Positions 8,211 to 16,699 are shown, counted from the first letter of the stretch. The stretch is DNA of 64,000 nucleotides from Abyssibius sp040880065 (GCA_040880065.1 JBBDJE010000003.1:62001-126000); one strand, 5' to 3'. The notes: generated by a model from the letters alone, not told the origin. Numbers and translations are program-made.

Positions 8211-9173
8211 ATGCCCGTTCGGGTTTCACGGCTGGCGATACTGCTGATTGTGGCCGTGGCCTTGGGCATGGTGGCGCTGGCGGTATTCGCAACCGACTGG
8301 CCCGCGCTGTTAGCGGCACTTGCTACATTGCAGCTTTGGCAACTTATGGTGCTTTTGGGGCTGTCTGTGGTCAACTACCTGCTGCGCGCGCTTCGCTGGC
8401 GGCTTTGTGTGCGTGCCCTTGGGCTGCGCACGCATGCCTTGGGCGATATTCTCACATATCTTGGCGGCTTTGGGCTCACCCTTACCCCCGGCCGCTTGGG
8501 CGAGTTGGTGCGCTTGCGCTGGCTGGCGCGCGATAGCGGTGCGCCACTGGCGCGCGTGGCCCCCATGGGGTTGGTCGACCGCGCAAGCGATTTGCTGGCC
8601 GTGGCATTGTTGCTAGCGCTTGCGGTTACGCTGGCCAGCGGGTTGAGCCGCGCAGCACCGGTGGCGCTGGTCGCGGCACTTGTGGCGGTGCTGGCCACCC
8701 GCCCCCGCCTGTTAATGGCCGTCACCGGGTTTGGCTGGCGGATGACCGGGCGCGCAGGCGGCAAGATTGCTAGGCTTTTTGCTGCAATCCGACATGCCGC
8801 GCGCCAGTTGCGGGTGTTCTCGGCCCCCGCCATTGCCCTGCCCGCCATCGGGCTTGGGGTGGTTGGCTGGTTTGCCGAAGGCTATGCTTTTGCCCTGTTG
8901 CTGGAATGGATGGGCGCGCCGATAGATATGTGGCTTGCCGTTGGGATATTCGTGTTTGCCATGCTCGGCGGCGGAGCAACCGGCCTGCCCGGCGGGCTTG
9001 GCGGGGCCGAAGCCGCCTTGCTGGGGCTGCTTGGCCTTGCCGGGGTGCCGCTGGCCATTGCCCTGCCTGCAACCCTGATCATCCGCGCCACAACTTTGTG
9101 GTTTGCGATTGCAATCGGCCTTGTGCTACTTCCGTTTGCAGAACGGGCGCAACGCCCGCAAACGAGGGCCTGA
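8211..9173 (+). CDS. flippase-like membrane protein (LPG synthase TM / UPF0104 family)
   Basis: A 320-residue protein with about eight membrane helices, of the family that includes the membrane domain of lysylphosphatidylglycerol synthase and many glycan or lipid flippase candidates. The motif LRALRWRLCVRALG near residue 60 and the LTPGRLGELVRLRWL block are typical, as is the glycine-rich GGGATGLPGGLGGAEAALL near the C-terminus. It begins with a GGAGGG ribosome site. It directly precedes the DprE1-like and DprE2-like genes, so I infer that it handles the polyprenyl-linked product of that pathway. Its exact step is unknown. Confidence 0.8.
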   Translation: MPVRVSRLAILLIVAVALGMVALAVFATDWPALLAALATLQLWQLMVLLGLSVVNYLLRALRWRLCVRALGLRTHALGDILTYLGGFGLTLTPGRLGELVRLRWLARDSGAPLARVAPMGLVDRASDLLAVALLLALAVTLASGLSRAAPVALVAALVAVLATRPRLLMAVTGFGWRMTGRAGGKIARLFAAIRHAARQLRVFSAPAIALPAIGLGVVGWFAEGYAFALLLEWMGAPIDMWLAVGIFVFAMLGGGATGLPGGLGGAEAALLGLLGLAGVPLAIALPATLIIRATTLWFAIAIGLVLLPFAERAQRPQTRA

Positions 9174-9177
9174 TACC

Positions 9178-10500
9178 GTGGCATGGAAAGCAGCCGAACA
9201 TTCCGCTTGGGGGCGTGCTTTGCGCAGCCCGTCGCGCATTGCCCGGCCTGAACGGCAATCGGTTCTGCACGACATTCTGGCCAGCACCCCTGCACCCGCC
9301 TTCGGCGCTGCGCGCTCTTATGGCGATGCCGCCTTGAATGACGGCGGCAAGCTTGTTGATATGACCCGCCTTGACCGGTTGCTGGAGTTTAACGCGGAAA
9401 CCGGCCGTGTGCGCGTTGAGGCTGGCGTGCGGCTCAGTGATCTTTTGCAAATTTTCGGCCCGCAAGGCTGGATGCCCGCCGTTCTTCCCGGCACGGCGTT
9501 TGTTACTGTTGGCGGGGCCATCGCCGCCGATGTGCACGGCAAAAACCACCACGGGCGCGGAAGCTTCGGCCAATATGTTGCCGCGATCGAGCTGCTTGAT
9601 GCGCATGGCGAGCTGCTCACCCTGTCGGAAGTTGAAAACCCGAACCTCTATCGCGCCACAATCGGCGGAATGGGGCAAACCGGCGTTATTCTGTCTGCCG
9701 AATTGCGGCTCATCCGCTGCCCCGGCGGCAAGGTCATGCTCACAAAAACCCGCCTGCCCGACCTTGAAGCCTTTCTGGATGCGTTTGAGACCAGCACCGC
9801 AGCCTATAGCGTAGGCTGGATAGATGCCACTGCGCGCGGCGCCAAATTCGGGCGCGGCATATTTGAAGAAGGCGTGCTTGCAGAAGGGCCGTTCAGCGCG
9901 CCAAAATCGCCACGCAAACTGCCGCTTTACATGGGTGGCCTGCTGGTGTCGCCCCCGGTTGTAAGGGCTTTCAACGCGGTCTATCTGCGCCGCGCCAGCC
10001 CGCATGGCCGCACCCGCAAGCGCGCGCTGCAGGAAATGCTGTTCCCGCTGGATGGTATAGCCCAGTGGAACAAGCTTTACGGGCGGCGGGGTTTTCATCA
10101 GTTTCAATGCGTGCTGCCGCAAACCACTTGTCAAATTACGCTGCCGCGCATTTTGGAGGCCGTCGTGAATTCCGGCCAGGCCTCGCCGCTTTCAGTGCTT
10201 AAAAAGCTCGGCTCGGGGCGCGCGGGCTATATGTCCTTTCCCATGTCGGGGGTAACATTGGCGGTCGATATTCGCGCAAGGCGCGGTGCCCTGCCGCTGC
10301 TTGACCGGCTCAACCATATGGTGGCCGAGGCGGGTGGGCGCGTGTATCTGGCCAAGGATTCCTCGCTTACACCGGATTTGGTAAACACGATGTATCCGGA
10401 TGTTGATAAATTCCGCCATGCGGTTGCCAAGGCCGACCCGCGGGGGGTTTTTTGCACTGATCTGGCGCGCCGCCTGAACCTGCGTGGAGATATGACATGA
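9178..10500 (+). CDS. dprE1: FAD-dependent oxidoreductase, DprE1-like (decaprenylphosphoryl-ribose 2'-oxidase family)
   Basis: A 440-residue flavoprotein of the vanillyl-alcohol-oxidase fold. The block PGTAFVTVGGAIAADVHGKN with His120 in HGKNHH matches the FAD-binding signature of mycobacterial DprE1, which oxidises the 2'-OH of decaprenylphosphoryl ribose. The GTG at 9178, behind GAGGG and 4 bases after the flippase stop, is the chosen start. It overlaps the DprE2-like gene by 4 bases (ATGA). In mycobacteria the pair epimerises ribose to arabinose on the lipid carrier. Related genes in Azorhizobium serve Nod-factor arabinosylation. Here I infer a pentose-epimerising role for a cell-surface glycan. 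Confidence 0.82.
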   Translation: MAWKAAEHSAWGRALRSPSRIARPERQSVLHDILASTPAPAFGAARSYGDAALNDGGKLVDMTRLDRLLEFNAETGRVRVEAGVRLSDLLQIFGPQGWMPAVLPGTAFVTVGGAIAADVHGKNHHGRGSFGQYVAAIELLDAHGELLTLSEVENPNLYRATIGGMGQTGVILSAELRLIRCPGGKVMLTKTRLPDLEAFLDAFETSTAAYSVGWIDATARGAKFGRGIFEEGVLAEGPFSAPKSPRKLPLYMGGLLVSPPVVRAFNAVYLRRASPHGRTRKRALQEMLFPLDGIAQWNKLYGRRGFHQFQCVLPQTTCQITLPRILEAVVNSGQASPLSVLKKLGSGRAGYMSFPMSGVTLAVDIRARRGALPLLDRLNHMVAEAGGRVYLAKDSSLTPDLVNTMYPDVDKFRHAVAKADPRGVFCTDLARRLNLRGDMT

Positions 10501-11234
10501 GCAGCGCATGGCTAATTCTCGGGGCCAGTTCCGCCATGGCACGGTCTTTTGCGCGGCTGGCGGCTGGCGATGGCGCGCATGTTATTCTGGCCGGGCGCGA
10601 TAGCGATGATTTGGCTCTGCAAGCACATGATGTGCTGTTGCGCGGTGCGGCTTCGGCCACAGCAATGGCGTTTGATGCTCGCAACCCTACAAGTTTTGGC
10701 CCCTTGCTGGCGGCACTGTTTGCGCTGGATGCAACGCCGAGTATTGCGGTGTTCAGCGGCTCGATGGTCGATCAGGGCGCGCTGGAGGATAACCCTGCAG
10801 CGCTGGCCGGTATGATTGCCGATAATTTCGGCGGCCCTGCGCAGCTATTGCTGATGGCCCTGCCCGGGCTGATCGAAAAGCCCGGTGGCACGATTGTTGG
10901 GGTCAGTTCGGTTTCGGGCGATCGCGGTCGCCGCTCCAACTTTGGCTATGGCGCGCCCAAGGCCGGATTTACGGCTTTTCTTTCAGGCTTGCGGGCACGG
11001 CTTTCGCGTGCGCGCGTTCATGTGCTTACCGTTAAACCCGGTTTTGTGGATACGGCGATGACATGGGGCTTGCCCGGCCTGTTCCTTGTGGCCAGCCCCG
11101 ATGCGGCGGCGAAACGCATGTGGCGCGCGGCCAAAAAGCGGCGCAACACGGTCTATGTGCCGGGGTTCTGGTGGCTGATTATGACAATCATCCGCCTTGT
11201 GCCGGACTTCATCTTTAAAAAGATGAAATTCTAG
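10497..11234 (+). CDS. dprE2: SDR-family oxidoreductase, DprE2-like
   Basis: A 245-residue short-chain dehydrogenase. The N-terminal nucleotide-binding motif is ILGASSAMARSFA and the catalytic Tyr and Lys are in YGAPKAGF, with the preceding serine in GVSSVSGDRG. The C-terminus ends in a hydrophobic helix and a basic tail, as in DprE2, which reduces the 2'-keto sugar made by DprE1. The ATG overlaps the DprE1-like stop (ATGA), and the end overlaps by 4 bases the convergent UbiA gene. Family assignment within SDRs rests mainly on the neighbour. Confidence 0.8.
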   Translation: MSSAWLILGASSAMARSFARLAAGDGAHVILAGRDSDDLALQAHDVLLRGAASATAMAFDARNPTSFGPLLAALFALDATPSIAVFSGSMVDQGALEDNPAALAGMIADNFGGPAQLLLMALPGLIEKPGGTIVGVSSVSGDRGRRSNFGYGAPKAGFTAFLSGLRARLSRARVHVLTVKPGFVDTAMTWGLPGLFLVASPDAAAKRMWRAAKKRRNTVYVPGFWWLIMTIIRLVPDFIFKKMKF

Positions 11235-12664
11235 AGCAGCCCTGCCGCAACAAGCACCAGAACGGTGCCCAGCCCCAAAAGCGCCACACCCGGCGCATCG
11301 GTCAGCGCAAAGACAATCGGGTCATGGTTCATGCGGCCTTGCCAGCCGCGCAGGATCATCCGCGCCAGCCAGACGGGGATGATCAGCACAGCGAGGCGCA
11401 GCAACCACGGGTCCGTATATAATACGCTCGCAATGTCGGAAAATGTGTAAAGCCCGAAGATCACCGTGGCCGCGACCGTTGCCGCAATCGCGATGTTGCG
11501 CAGATCGGCGCGGTCTTCAGGCGCATAACCACGCCCGGCCAATGGCTTGCCCGGCGTCGCAGCCGCAAGTTCGGTCAGGCGTTTGACGCAACCAAGCGCC
11601 AGAAAGACCGGGAAGATGAAATTGGCCAGCCAGCCTGAAAGCACAAGGTCGCCCGCAAGCGTGCCGGCAACAACGCGCAATGTATATAGCGTTGCGAGCA
11701 TAAAGACATCGAGCCAGCGCAGCCGTTTGAGCTTCAGCGAATAGGCCAGCGACAGCGCCATATATAAAAGCATCAACCCGACCATGCCCCAGCCAAGCGC
11801 AAATGCCGCCAGCAGCGAAACCGCACCAAGCCCGCAGCTTAATGCCATGCCATGCGCAATTTTAGCCTGCCCGGAGGCAAAGGGCCGGAAGCGTTTTTGC
11901 GCATGCTGGCGATCAGCCGAAAGGTCCAGCAGATCATTGACAATGTAGATGCTCGAGGCTGCCGCACAAAAACTTGCAACCCCAAGGAGAATTGCGCCGA
12001 AGGTTGCAAGGTCAAACTGATGGGCTGCGAGCAGAGGCAGGAACAATAACAGGTTCTTCACCCACTGGTGCGGGCGCATGGCGCGCAACAGTGCCAGCGG
12101 TGCTGGCGGCGCGCCAATAAACTCAACATCGGGCAGCGCGAGCGCTTCAACATTGCGCTTGAGCGCTGTGCTGGGGGCAAGAACAATCGCCGCGCCCGCC
12201 GCCTGCCAAACAGGAATATCGGCACGCGAATCGCCCATATAGGCAAAGCCGCGCGCACCAAACCGCGCCACAAGCGCCGTTGCTTTCGCAGCGCCTGTCA
12301 AATTCGTGGCACCATCCGAGCCGAGATGTGACCCCGTCAGACCGAGACGCCGCGCCACGGCATCCACGATATGCTGGTCGGCACCCGATGCCAGCACAAC
12401 ATCGCGCCCGCTTTTCTGGGCCTGCGTGATAATGTCCAGCACGGCTTGACGCAGCGGCAAGGTTTCAATGTCTGGCTGAACACGCGCAACAAGGGCCGCC
12501 TTCAGCCGCGCCGGATTGGCGAAATGCCTGAGCACTGTTAACAATGTGGCAACCGGCGCATGCCCCATACCCGCCCAGAAGCATTCATAAAGCGTGTCTG
12601 TCGCGAGCAGGGTGCCGTCGAGATCAACCACCAGTGGCAGCGAAGAATCGGGTTGTGTGGGCAT
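11231..12664 (-). CDS. HAD phosphatase-UbiA prenyltransferase fusion (phosphoribosyl-polyprenyl synthase-like)
   Basis: A 477-residue protein with two parts. Residues 1 to about 190 are a HAD hydrolase: DLDGTLLATDTLYECF near residue 14 holds the nucleophile Asp, and YMGDSRADIPVWQAA is the metal-binding motif. Residues from about 200 are a UbiA-type membrane prenyltransferase: NDLLDLSADRQHAQKRFRPF is the first aspartate-rich motif, with about eight helices. UbiA proteins of this subgroup transfer phosphoribose to polyprenyl phosphate, and the HAD part could remove the 5-phosphate afterwards. This supplies the missing first two steps for the DprE pair next door. A GGAG box precedes the ATG at 12664; a TTG 15 bases upstream is less likely. 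Confidence 0.85.
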   Translation of the reverse strand: MPTQPDSSLPLVVDLDGTLLATDTLYECFWAGMGHAPVATLLTVLRHFANPARLKAALVARVQPDIETLPLRQAVLDIITQAQKSGRDVVLASGADQHIVDAVARRLGLTGSHLGSDGATNLTGAAKATALVARFGARGFAYMGDSRADIPVWQAAGAAIVLAPSTALKRNVEALALPDVEFIGAPPAPLALLRAMRPHQWVKNLLLFLPLLAAHQFDLATFGAILLGVASFCAAASSIYIVNDLLDLSADRQHAQKRFRPFASGQAKIAHGMALSCGLGAVSLLAAFALGWGMVGLMLLYMALSLAYSLKLKRLRWLDVFMLATLYTLRVVAGTLAGDLVLSGWLANFIFPVFLALGCVKRLTELAAATPGKPLAGRGYAPEDRADLRNIAIAATVAATVIFGLYTFSDIASVLYTDPWLLRLAVLIIPVWLARMILRGWQGRMNHDPIVFALTDAPGVALLGLGTVLVLVAAGLL

Positions 12665-13009
12665 GTAACGATTCTCCAATATCGCGAGCCGGTTGGGGCA
12701 AATAGGGCAAGCTATGCCCCAATTGAGGCATAGCGAAAACCGGAATCAAAGGCAATCAGCCGTTAAGATGTTGTTTATAATGATTTATTTTTAGCGCCTA
12801 ATTCAGGCAAGAATCGGGCACTTGCCATTGTTTCGCCACATTTGGCGGGCAAAAATCTATTATATCAATTGCGAGCCTGATCCGGCGTAGTGATTTTGAC
12901 AAGTTTCGGGGCTGAACCCGGCTCTAGTCAGGGGTGTGGATCAACGTTTGGCATGCGATCGCTCATTCTGAGCAAAGTAACCACGTTTCGTATCCTTGGA
13001 GGGACTAAA
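12665..13009. other. intergenic region upstream of the pilus locus
   Basis: This 345-base stretch separates the divergent UbiA-fusion gene from the first pilin gene and must carry promoters for both. It is more AT-rich than the genes, especially 12760-12870. A TTGACA hexamer is at about 12896-12901, but no convincing -10 box lies at the usual distance. No ORF with a ribosome site and no strong terminator is visible. Confidence 0.5.
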
Positions 13010-13207
13010 ATGAAACTTTTGAAATTCACCAAAGTATTCACAAAAGACGAAGACGGCGCCGTAACGGTTGACTGGGTTGTTCTGACCGCAGCCATCGTTG
13101 GTATCGCCATTGCCGTTGCAGCCACCATCGAAGGCGGCTTGCAGAATGCGGCGGGCGCCATCGACACCGCGCTGACCGGTGTTGTCGCGGACGCTGTTGC
13201 CACCTGA
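13010..13207 (+). CDS. flp: Flp family type IVb prepilin 1
   Basis: A 65-residue prepilin with a charged leader (MKLLKFTKVFTKDEDG) and a hydrophobic helix beginning AVTVDWVVLTAAIVG. Cleavage is expected after Gly16, by the prepilin peptidase encoded at 22900. The TTGGAGGGA ribosome site is strong, fitting a highly made structural subunit. In most Flp pilins positions 5 and 6 of the mature protein are Glu-Tyr; here they are Asp-Trp. It is followed by a second pilin gene, and then the assembly genes, in the same direction. Confidence 0.9.
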   Translation: MKLLKFTKVFTKDEDGAVTVDWVVLTAAIVGIAIAVAATIEGGLQNAAGAIDTALTGVVADAVAT

Positions 13208-13324
13208 TATGTTTTGGCCGGTGCGTTCGCGCGCCGGCCTGCTCTGCTCAACTGTCATGATTTCGCAATTTTTGCATGCGCGTTGAGTTCTAAAGTGTCG
13301 CCCACGCGATGTGAGGAGTCCTGC

Positions 13325-13510
13325 ATGAACTTTCTGAATAAATTCTCCCGCGATGAGCACGGCGCTGTAACCGTTGATTGGGTTGTGCTGACCGCGACGA
13401 TGGTGGTTATGGGCGTTGGCGTTATCGCAATCTTCGCGCCCGGCGCGAACAGTTCGGCCAATACCGTAAGCGGCGCGATCACCAGCACGGTAACAGCTCT
13501 GCTGCCTTGA
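13325..13510 (+). CDS. flp: Flp family type IVb prepilin 2
   Basis: A 61-residue paralogue of the preceding prepilin. Leader MNFLNKFSRDEHG, expected cleavage after Gly13, mature start AVTVDWVVLTATMVV. The first nine mature residues are identical to pilin 1, while the C-terminal half differs (APGANSSANTVSGAIT). A GAGGAG ribosome site precedes the ATG. One may be the main subunit and the other a minor or alternative one; the sequence does not tell which. Confidence 0.88.
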   Translation: MNFLNKFSRDEHGAVTVDWVVLTATMVVMGVGVIAIFAPGANSSANTVSGAITSTVTALLP

Positions 13511-13613
13511 ATTAATCGCCACGCGCTTGCGCCATGGCCATTGATTTTTCCGCGCCGATTTGCAACTAACCAGAAGTTACACCCCAACACGGGGTCAGAG
13601 TTAGGGGCGATCT

Positions 13614-14459
13614 ATGCGTTTGGTATTCATGCTGGTATTGATTCTGGGCCTTGGCCTTGCCGGTTTTGCGGTTATGAAGGTCATGCAGCAGTTTCAGGGC
13701 TATCAAGCGCAGATCCAGCGCATGGAAAATGAGCGCGTTGCGCCGATTGAAACCGTTAATGTCATCGTCGCCACCAGCGAGGTGCGGTTTGGCCAGCAGC
13801 TAACGCGTGCCGATGTGCGCGAAGTGCAGTGGCCCAAATCGACCGCCCCCGCCAATTCATTCAACGATATAGCCGTGTTGTTCGGCCCTGAAGGTAGCGC
13901 CTCGCGCTCGGTAACGCGTGTCATGGAGCCGGGCGAGCCTATTCTGGTGAGCAAAGTCACCAATATCGGCGAGCCGGCCGATTTGCGCTCGACGCTCCAA
14001 GACGGGATGCGCGCCTTCACAATCAACGTTGACGCGGTCAGCGGTGTGGGTGGCTTCCTGCAACCGGGCGACCGGGTAGACGTGTATTGGAGCGGCACCG
14101 GCAGCAGCGGTGAAACCGTCACAAGGTTGATCGAGGAAGACCTCACGCTGATCGCTCTTGACCAAACCGCAGATCAGGATGTGAACCGGCCACAACTCGC
14201 GCGCACGGCGACTTTGCAAGTTTCTCCGAACATTGTTGCAAAAATGGTACAGGCACAGGCAACCGGTCGGCTAACGCTTTCCTTGCGTGGTCTGGATGAC
14301 ACCTCGATTGTTGGGACTTTTGAAGTAGATCGCAGCACAGTTGTAGGTGAAAGCGCCCCCGCGCCGATTGAAGAAATCATCTGCACACGCAAAATCCGGC
14401 GCGGTGTAGAGGTGGTTGAAGAGGTAATTCCCTGCGATCAACCGGCCCAGGACCAGTAA
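13614..14459 (+). CDS. cpaB: Flp pilus assembly protein CpaB/RcpC
   Basis: A 281-residue protein with one N-terminal membrane helix (MRLVFMLVLILGLGLAGFAV), a coiled segment, then an SAF domain (residues about 45-115, VNVIVATSEVRFGQQLTRADV) and the RcpC-type region with FLQPGDRVDVYWSGTG. CpaB sits in the periplasm beside the secretin and is thought to bind peptidoglycan or the pilus channel. Two cysteines near the C-terminus (EIICTRKIRRG and EVIPCDQ) could form a disulfide. It lies between the pilins and the secretin. Confidence 0.9.
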   Translation: MRLVFMLVLILGLGLAGFAVMKVMQQFQGYQAQIQRMENERVAPIETVNVIVATSEVRFGQQLTRADVREVQWPKSTAPANSFNDIAVLFGPEGSASRSVTRVMEPGEPILVSKVTNIGEPADLRSTLQDGMRAFTINVDAVSGVGGFLQPGDRVDVYWSGTGSSGETVTRLIEEDLTLIALDQTADQDVNRPQLARTATLQVSPNIVAKMVQAQATGRLTLSLRGLDDTSIVGTFEVDRSTVVGESAPAPIEEIICTRKIRRGVEVVEEVIPCDQPAQDQ

Positions 14460-14592
14460 AATCGACATCAATTGCGCCACCTAACACATTGATTCTTGAA
14501 ATCAATCGCAACTTAGCGCATTCTGCCCGTGATATCGGACACCGAAGATCCGAATACAATTGCCGGAAACGGTTTTGAGAGGCAGGAAAGAT

Positions 14593-15936
14593 ATGCACGT
14601 CAACAGCCTAATTAAGGCGGGGCTGCTGGGATTCGCGATTGCGATCACAGGCGTCGCCACGGCATCGGCACAGACCGGTGTATTGTCAGTAATGCGTGGC
14701 TCAACGTCTGGCTCGATCACGGTTGCCGTGAATCGCGCCATTGTCGTTGAGAGCGATGTTCCTTTCGCAGAAATTTCGGTTGCCAACCCGGCAATCGCAG
14801 ACATCGCTTCATTGTCCGACCGCACAATTTACGTGTTGGGCAAGGCAGCGGGTGCCACAACGATGACATTGCTCGACCCGAATGGTCAGCTTATCGCCAA
14901 TGTCGATCTTCGTGTTCAGCCCGATTTGACCGAATTTAAAGAACGCCTGCAGGAAATTCTGCCGGGCGAGCAAATCGAAGTGCGCACCGCCAATGACGGC
15001 ATCGTGCTTTCGGGCCGCGTTTCGGGCGCACGCAAGGTTGCGCGCGCTTTGGAACTGGCCGAACGCTACGCGCCGGGCCGCGTGACCAACCTGATGATGG
15101 TTGGCGGCAGCCAGCAGGTTATGCTGCGGGTGCGATTCGCTGAAATGCGCCGTTCGGTTGCAAAAGAACTCGGCTCCTTTCTTGGTGGCAGTGCGGGCGG
15201 CGTTGTTCCAGCCGATACCGGCTCGTTCACAGCCGGCACCAACGGTGGTGGGCAATTGAGTGTTCAGCTCGGGTTTGGCGGCGTTGCCATAGACCTGATG
15301 ATGCAGGCACTTGAAACCCGCGGCGTTGTGCGCACCCTGGCCGAGCCGAACCTGGTCGCCATTTCCGGACAGGATGCAAGCTTCCTTGCGGGTGGCGAAT
15401 ACCCGACCCCGGCCGCCGATGGCGCAATCGAATACCGCCCCTTCGGTGTTCAGCTGCTCTTCAAGCCAACGGTTATCGATGGTGATCTCATCAACCTTGA
15501 AATCGGCACGGTGGTTTCATCGCTCGATACATCCAACGCGCTTGTTCTGAACGGCGACACGATCCTTGGTTTTTCAACCCGCAGTGCAAACACCACGGTT
15601 GAAATTCGCGATGGCCAGAGCTTTGCTATCGCCGGTTTGCTGCAGGATGACTTCCGCGATGTAAGCAATCAGGTGCCGTGGCTTGGCGATGTGCCGGTTC
15701 TGGGTGCATTGTTCCGCAGCGCCGAATATCGCCGCGAACAGACCGAACTTGTCATCATCGTTACTGCGCATCTTGTGGTTCCGACCAGCGCCGAAGCTTT
15801 GGCACTGCCAACAGATCGCATGCGCATTCCGTCCGAAGAGGAGCTCTTCTTGTTTGGCCGGGTCGAAGGTCGCGCAACCTCGTCGGGAAGCGACGTGGGC
15901 GGATTGACCGGCACAACTGGCTATGTATTGGAGTAA
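14593..15936 (+). CDS. cpaC: Tad pilus secretin RcpA/CpaC
   Basis: A 447-residue outer-membrane secretin through which the pilus exits. Signal peptide ends near SASAQ (residue about 27). The BON/N-domain part includes the DRTIYVLGKAAGATTMTLLD segment, and the C-terminal secretin domain ends with the conserved VPWLGDVPVLGALFRS block. The ATG at 14593 follows GAGGCAGGAAAG; an in-frame ATG at 14560 is less well placed. The end overlaps by none with the lipoprotein gene, which starts 4 bases later. Confidence 0.92.
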   Translation: MHVNSLIKAGLLGFAIAITGVATASAQTGVLSVMRGSTSGSITVAVNRAIVVESDVPFAEISVANPAIADIASLSDRTIYVLGKAAGATTMTLLDPNGQLIANVDLRVQPDLTEFKERLQEILPGEQIEVRTANDGIVLSGRVSGARKVARALELAERYAPGRVTNLMMVGGSQQVMLRVRFAEMRRSVAKELGSFLGGSAGGVVPADTGSFTAGTNGGGQLSVQLGFGGVAIDLMMQALETRGVVRTLAEPNLVAISGQDASFLAGGEYPTPAADGAIEYRPFGVQLLFKPTVIDGDLINLEIGTVVSSLDTSNALVLNGDTILGFSTRSANTTVEIRDGQSFAIAGLLQDDFRDVSNQVPWLGDVPVLGALFRSAEYRREQTELVIIVTAHLVVPTSAEALALPTDRMRIPSEEELFLFGRVEGRATSSGSDVGGLTGTTGYVLE

Positions 15937-15940
15937 GCAC

Positions 15941-16564
15941 ATGAAAAAACTTGGTAAAATCATGACGGCATCCTCCGCTTTGCTTTTAGCTGGCTGCTTT
16001 GAACCCTCAGGATCGCTTAACAACCAGAATGCCTTTGCAGGCGCCACCGCCAACAACATCATGGCGCAAAGCGTTACGCGTAACGGTGTCGAGTATCTGC
16101 AAGCCATGTCGGCGCGCTTCCGCGCCGAGGTGCCAACGATGATCAACTTTGGGTTCAACTCGTCCGAGCTTGACAACGAGGCACGCAACATCCTGCGTGC
16201 CCAGGCCGACTGGATCAAAGCCAACCCCATCGTGCGCTTCCGCGTATACGGCCATACCGACCGTGTTGGCAGCAACAGCTACAACCAGGCGCTGGGCTTG
16301 CGACGCGCGCGTGCAGCAGTGCGCTACCTTGTCAGCATTGGTGTGCCACGCAACCGGCTCGAAGCCTATACCTCGCTGGGCGAAACTCAGCCGCTCGTAA
16401 ACACCGAACTACGCGAACGCCTGAACCGCCGCACCGTGACCGATGTCACCGGCTTTGCGCCCGGCTTTGACGCCGCCGATTTTGACGGCAAGCGCGCTGT
16501 CATCATCTACGGTGAATATGTGGGCGATACCGGATCGGAAATCGTGACGGATACCAGCCTGTAA
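15941..16564 (+). CDS. OmpA-family lipoprotein of the tad locus
   Basis: A 207-residue lipoprotein: lipobox LLLAGC within the first 20 residues, then a linker, then an OmpA-like peptidoglycan-binding domain with NFGFNSSELDNEA, RFRVYGHTDRVGSNSYN and LGLRRARAAVRYLVS. It sits where CpaD or RcpB stands in other tad loci, directly after the secretin, so I infer it anchors the secretin to the cell wall. A strong terminator follows, so it ends the first transcription unit. Confidence 0.88.
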   Translation: MKKLGKIMTASSALLLAGCFEPSGSLNNQNAFAGATANNIMAQSVTRNGVEYLQAMSARFRAEVPTMINFGFNSSELDNEARNILRAQADWIKANPIVRFRVYGHTDRVGSNSYNQALGLRRARAAVRYLVSIGVPRNRLEAYTSLGETQPLVNTELRERLNRRTVTDVTGFAPGFDAADFDGKRAVIIYGEYVGDTGSEIVTDTSL

Positions 16565-16589
16565 TTTCAGGTGCATTCCTGCCAAATTT

Positions 16590-16627
16590 GAAGGCCACGC
16601 CGGGCAACCGCGTGGCCTTCCTTTTTA
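16590..16627 (+). terminator. rho-independent terminator after the first tad unit
   Basis: An 11-bp perfect stem, GAAGGCCACGC (16590-16600) with GCGTGGCCTTC (16610-16620), loop of 9 bases, followed by CTTTTT. It lies 25 bases after the OmpA-lipoprotein stop. It separates pilin/secretin genes from the ATPase/platform genes. Confidence 0.9.
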
Positions 16628-16670
16628 ACAAGCATATCAACGGGTGATCACGGTCTATCTAGTTGTAGTG

Positions 16671-16699
16671 TTGTCATATATTGTGTTAATCCTTACTTT
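16671..16699 (+). promoter_or_regulatory. candidate promoter for the tadZ-tadV unit
   Basis: TTGTCA (16671-16676) and TACTTT (16694-16699) with a 17-base spacer lie in an AT-rich stretch between the terminator and tadZ. The fit to a housekeeping promoter is only moderate. The placement after a terminator makes some promoter here very likely. Confidence 0.35.

Noticed and set aside
12950..12965. Possible sigma-54 promoter (TGGCATGCGATCGC) before the pilins
   Set aside because: The second element lacks the required TTGC-type sequence at the right spacing.
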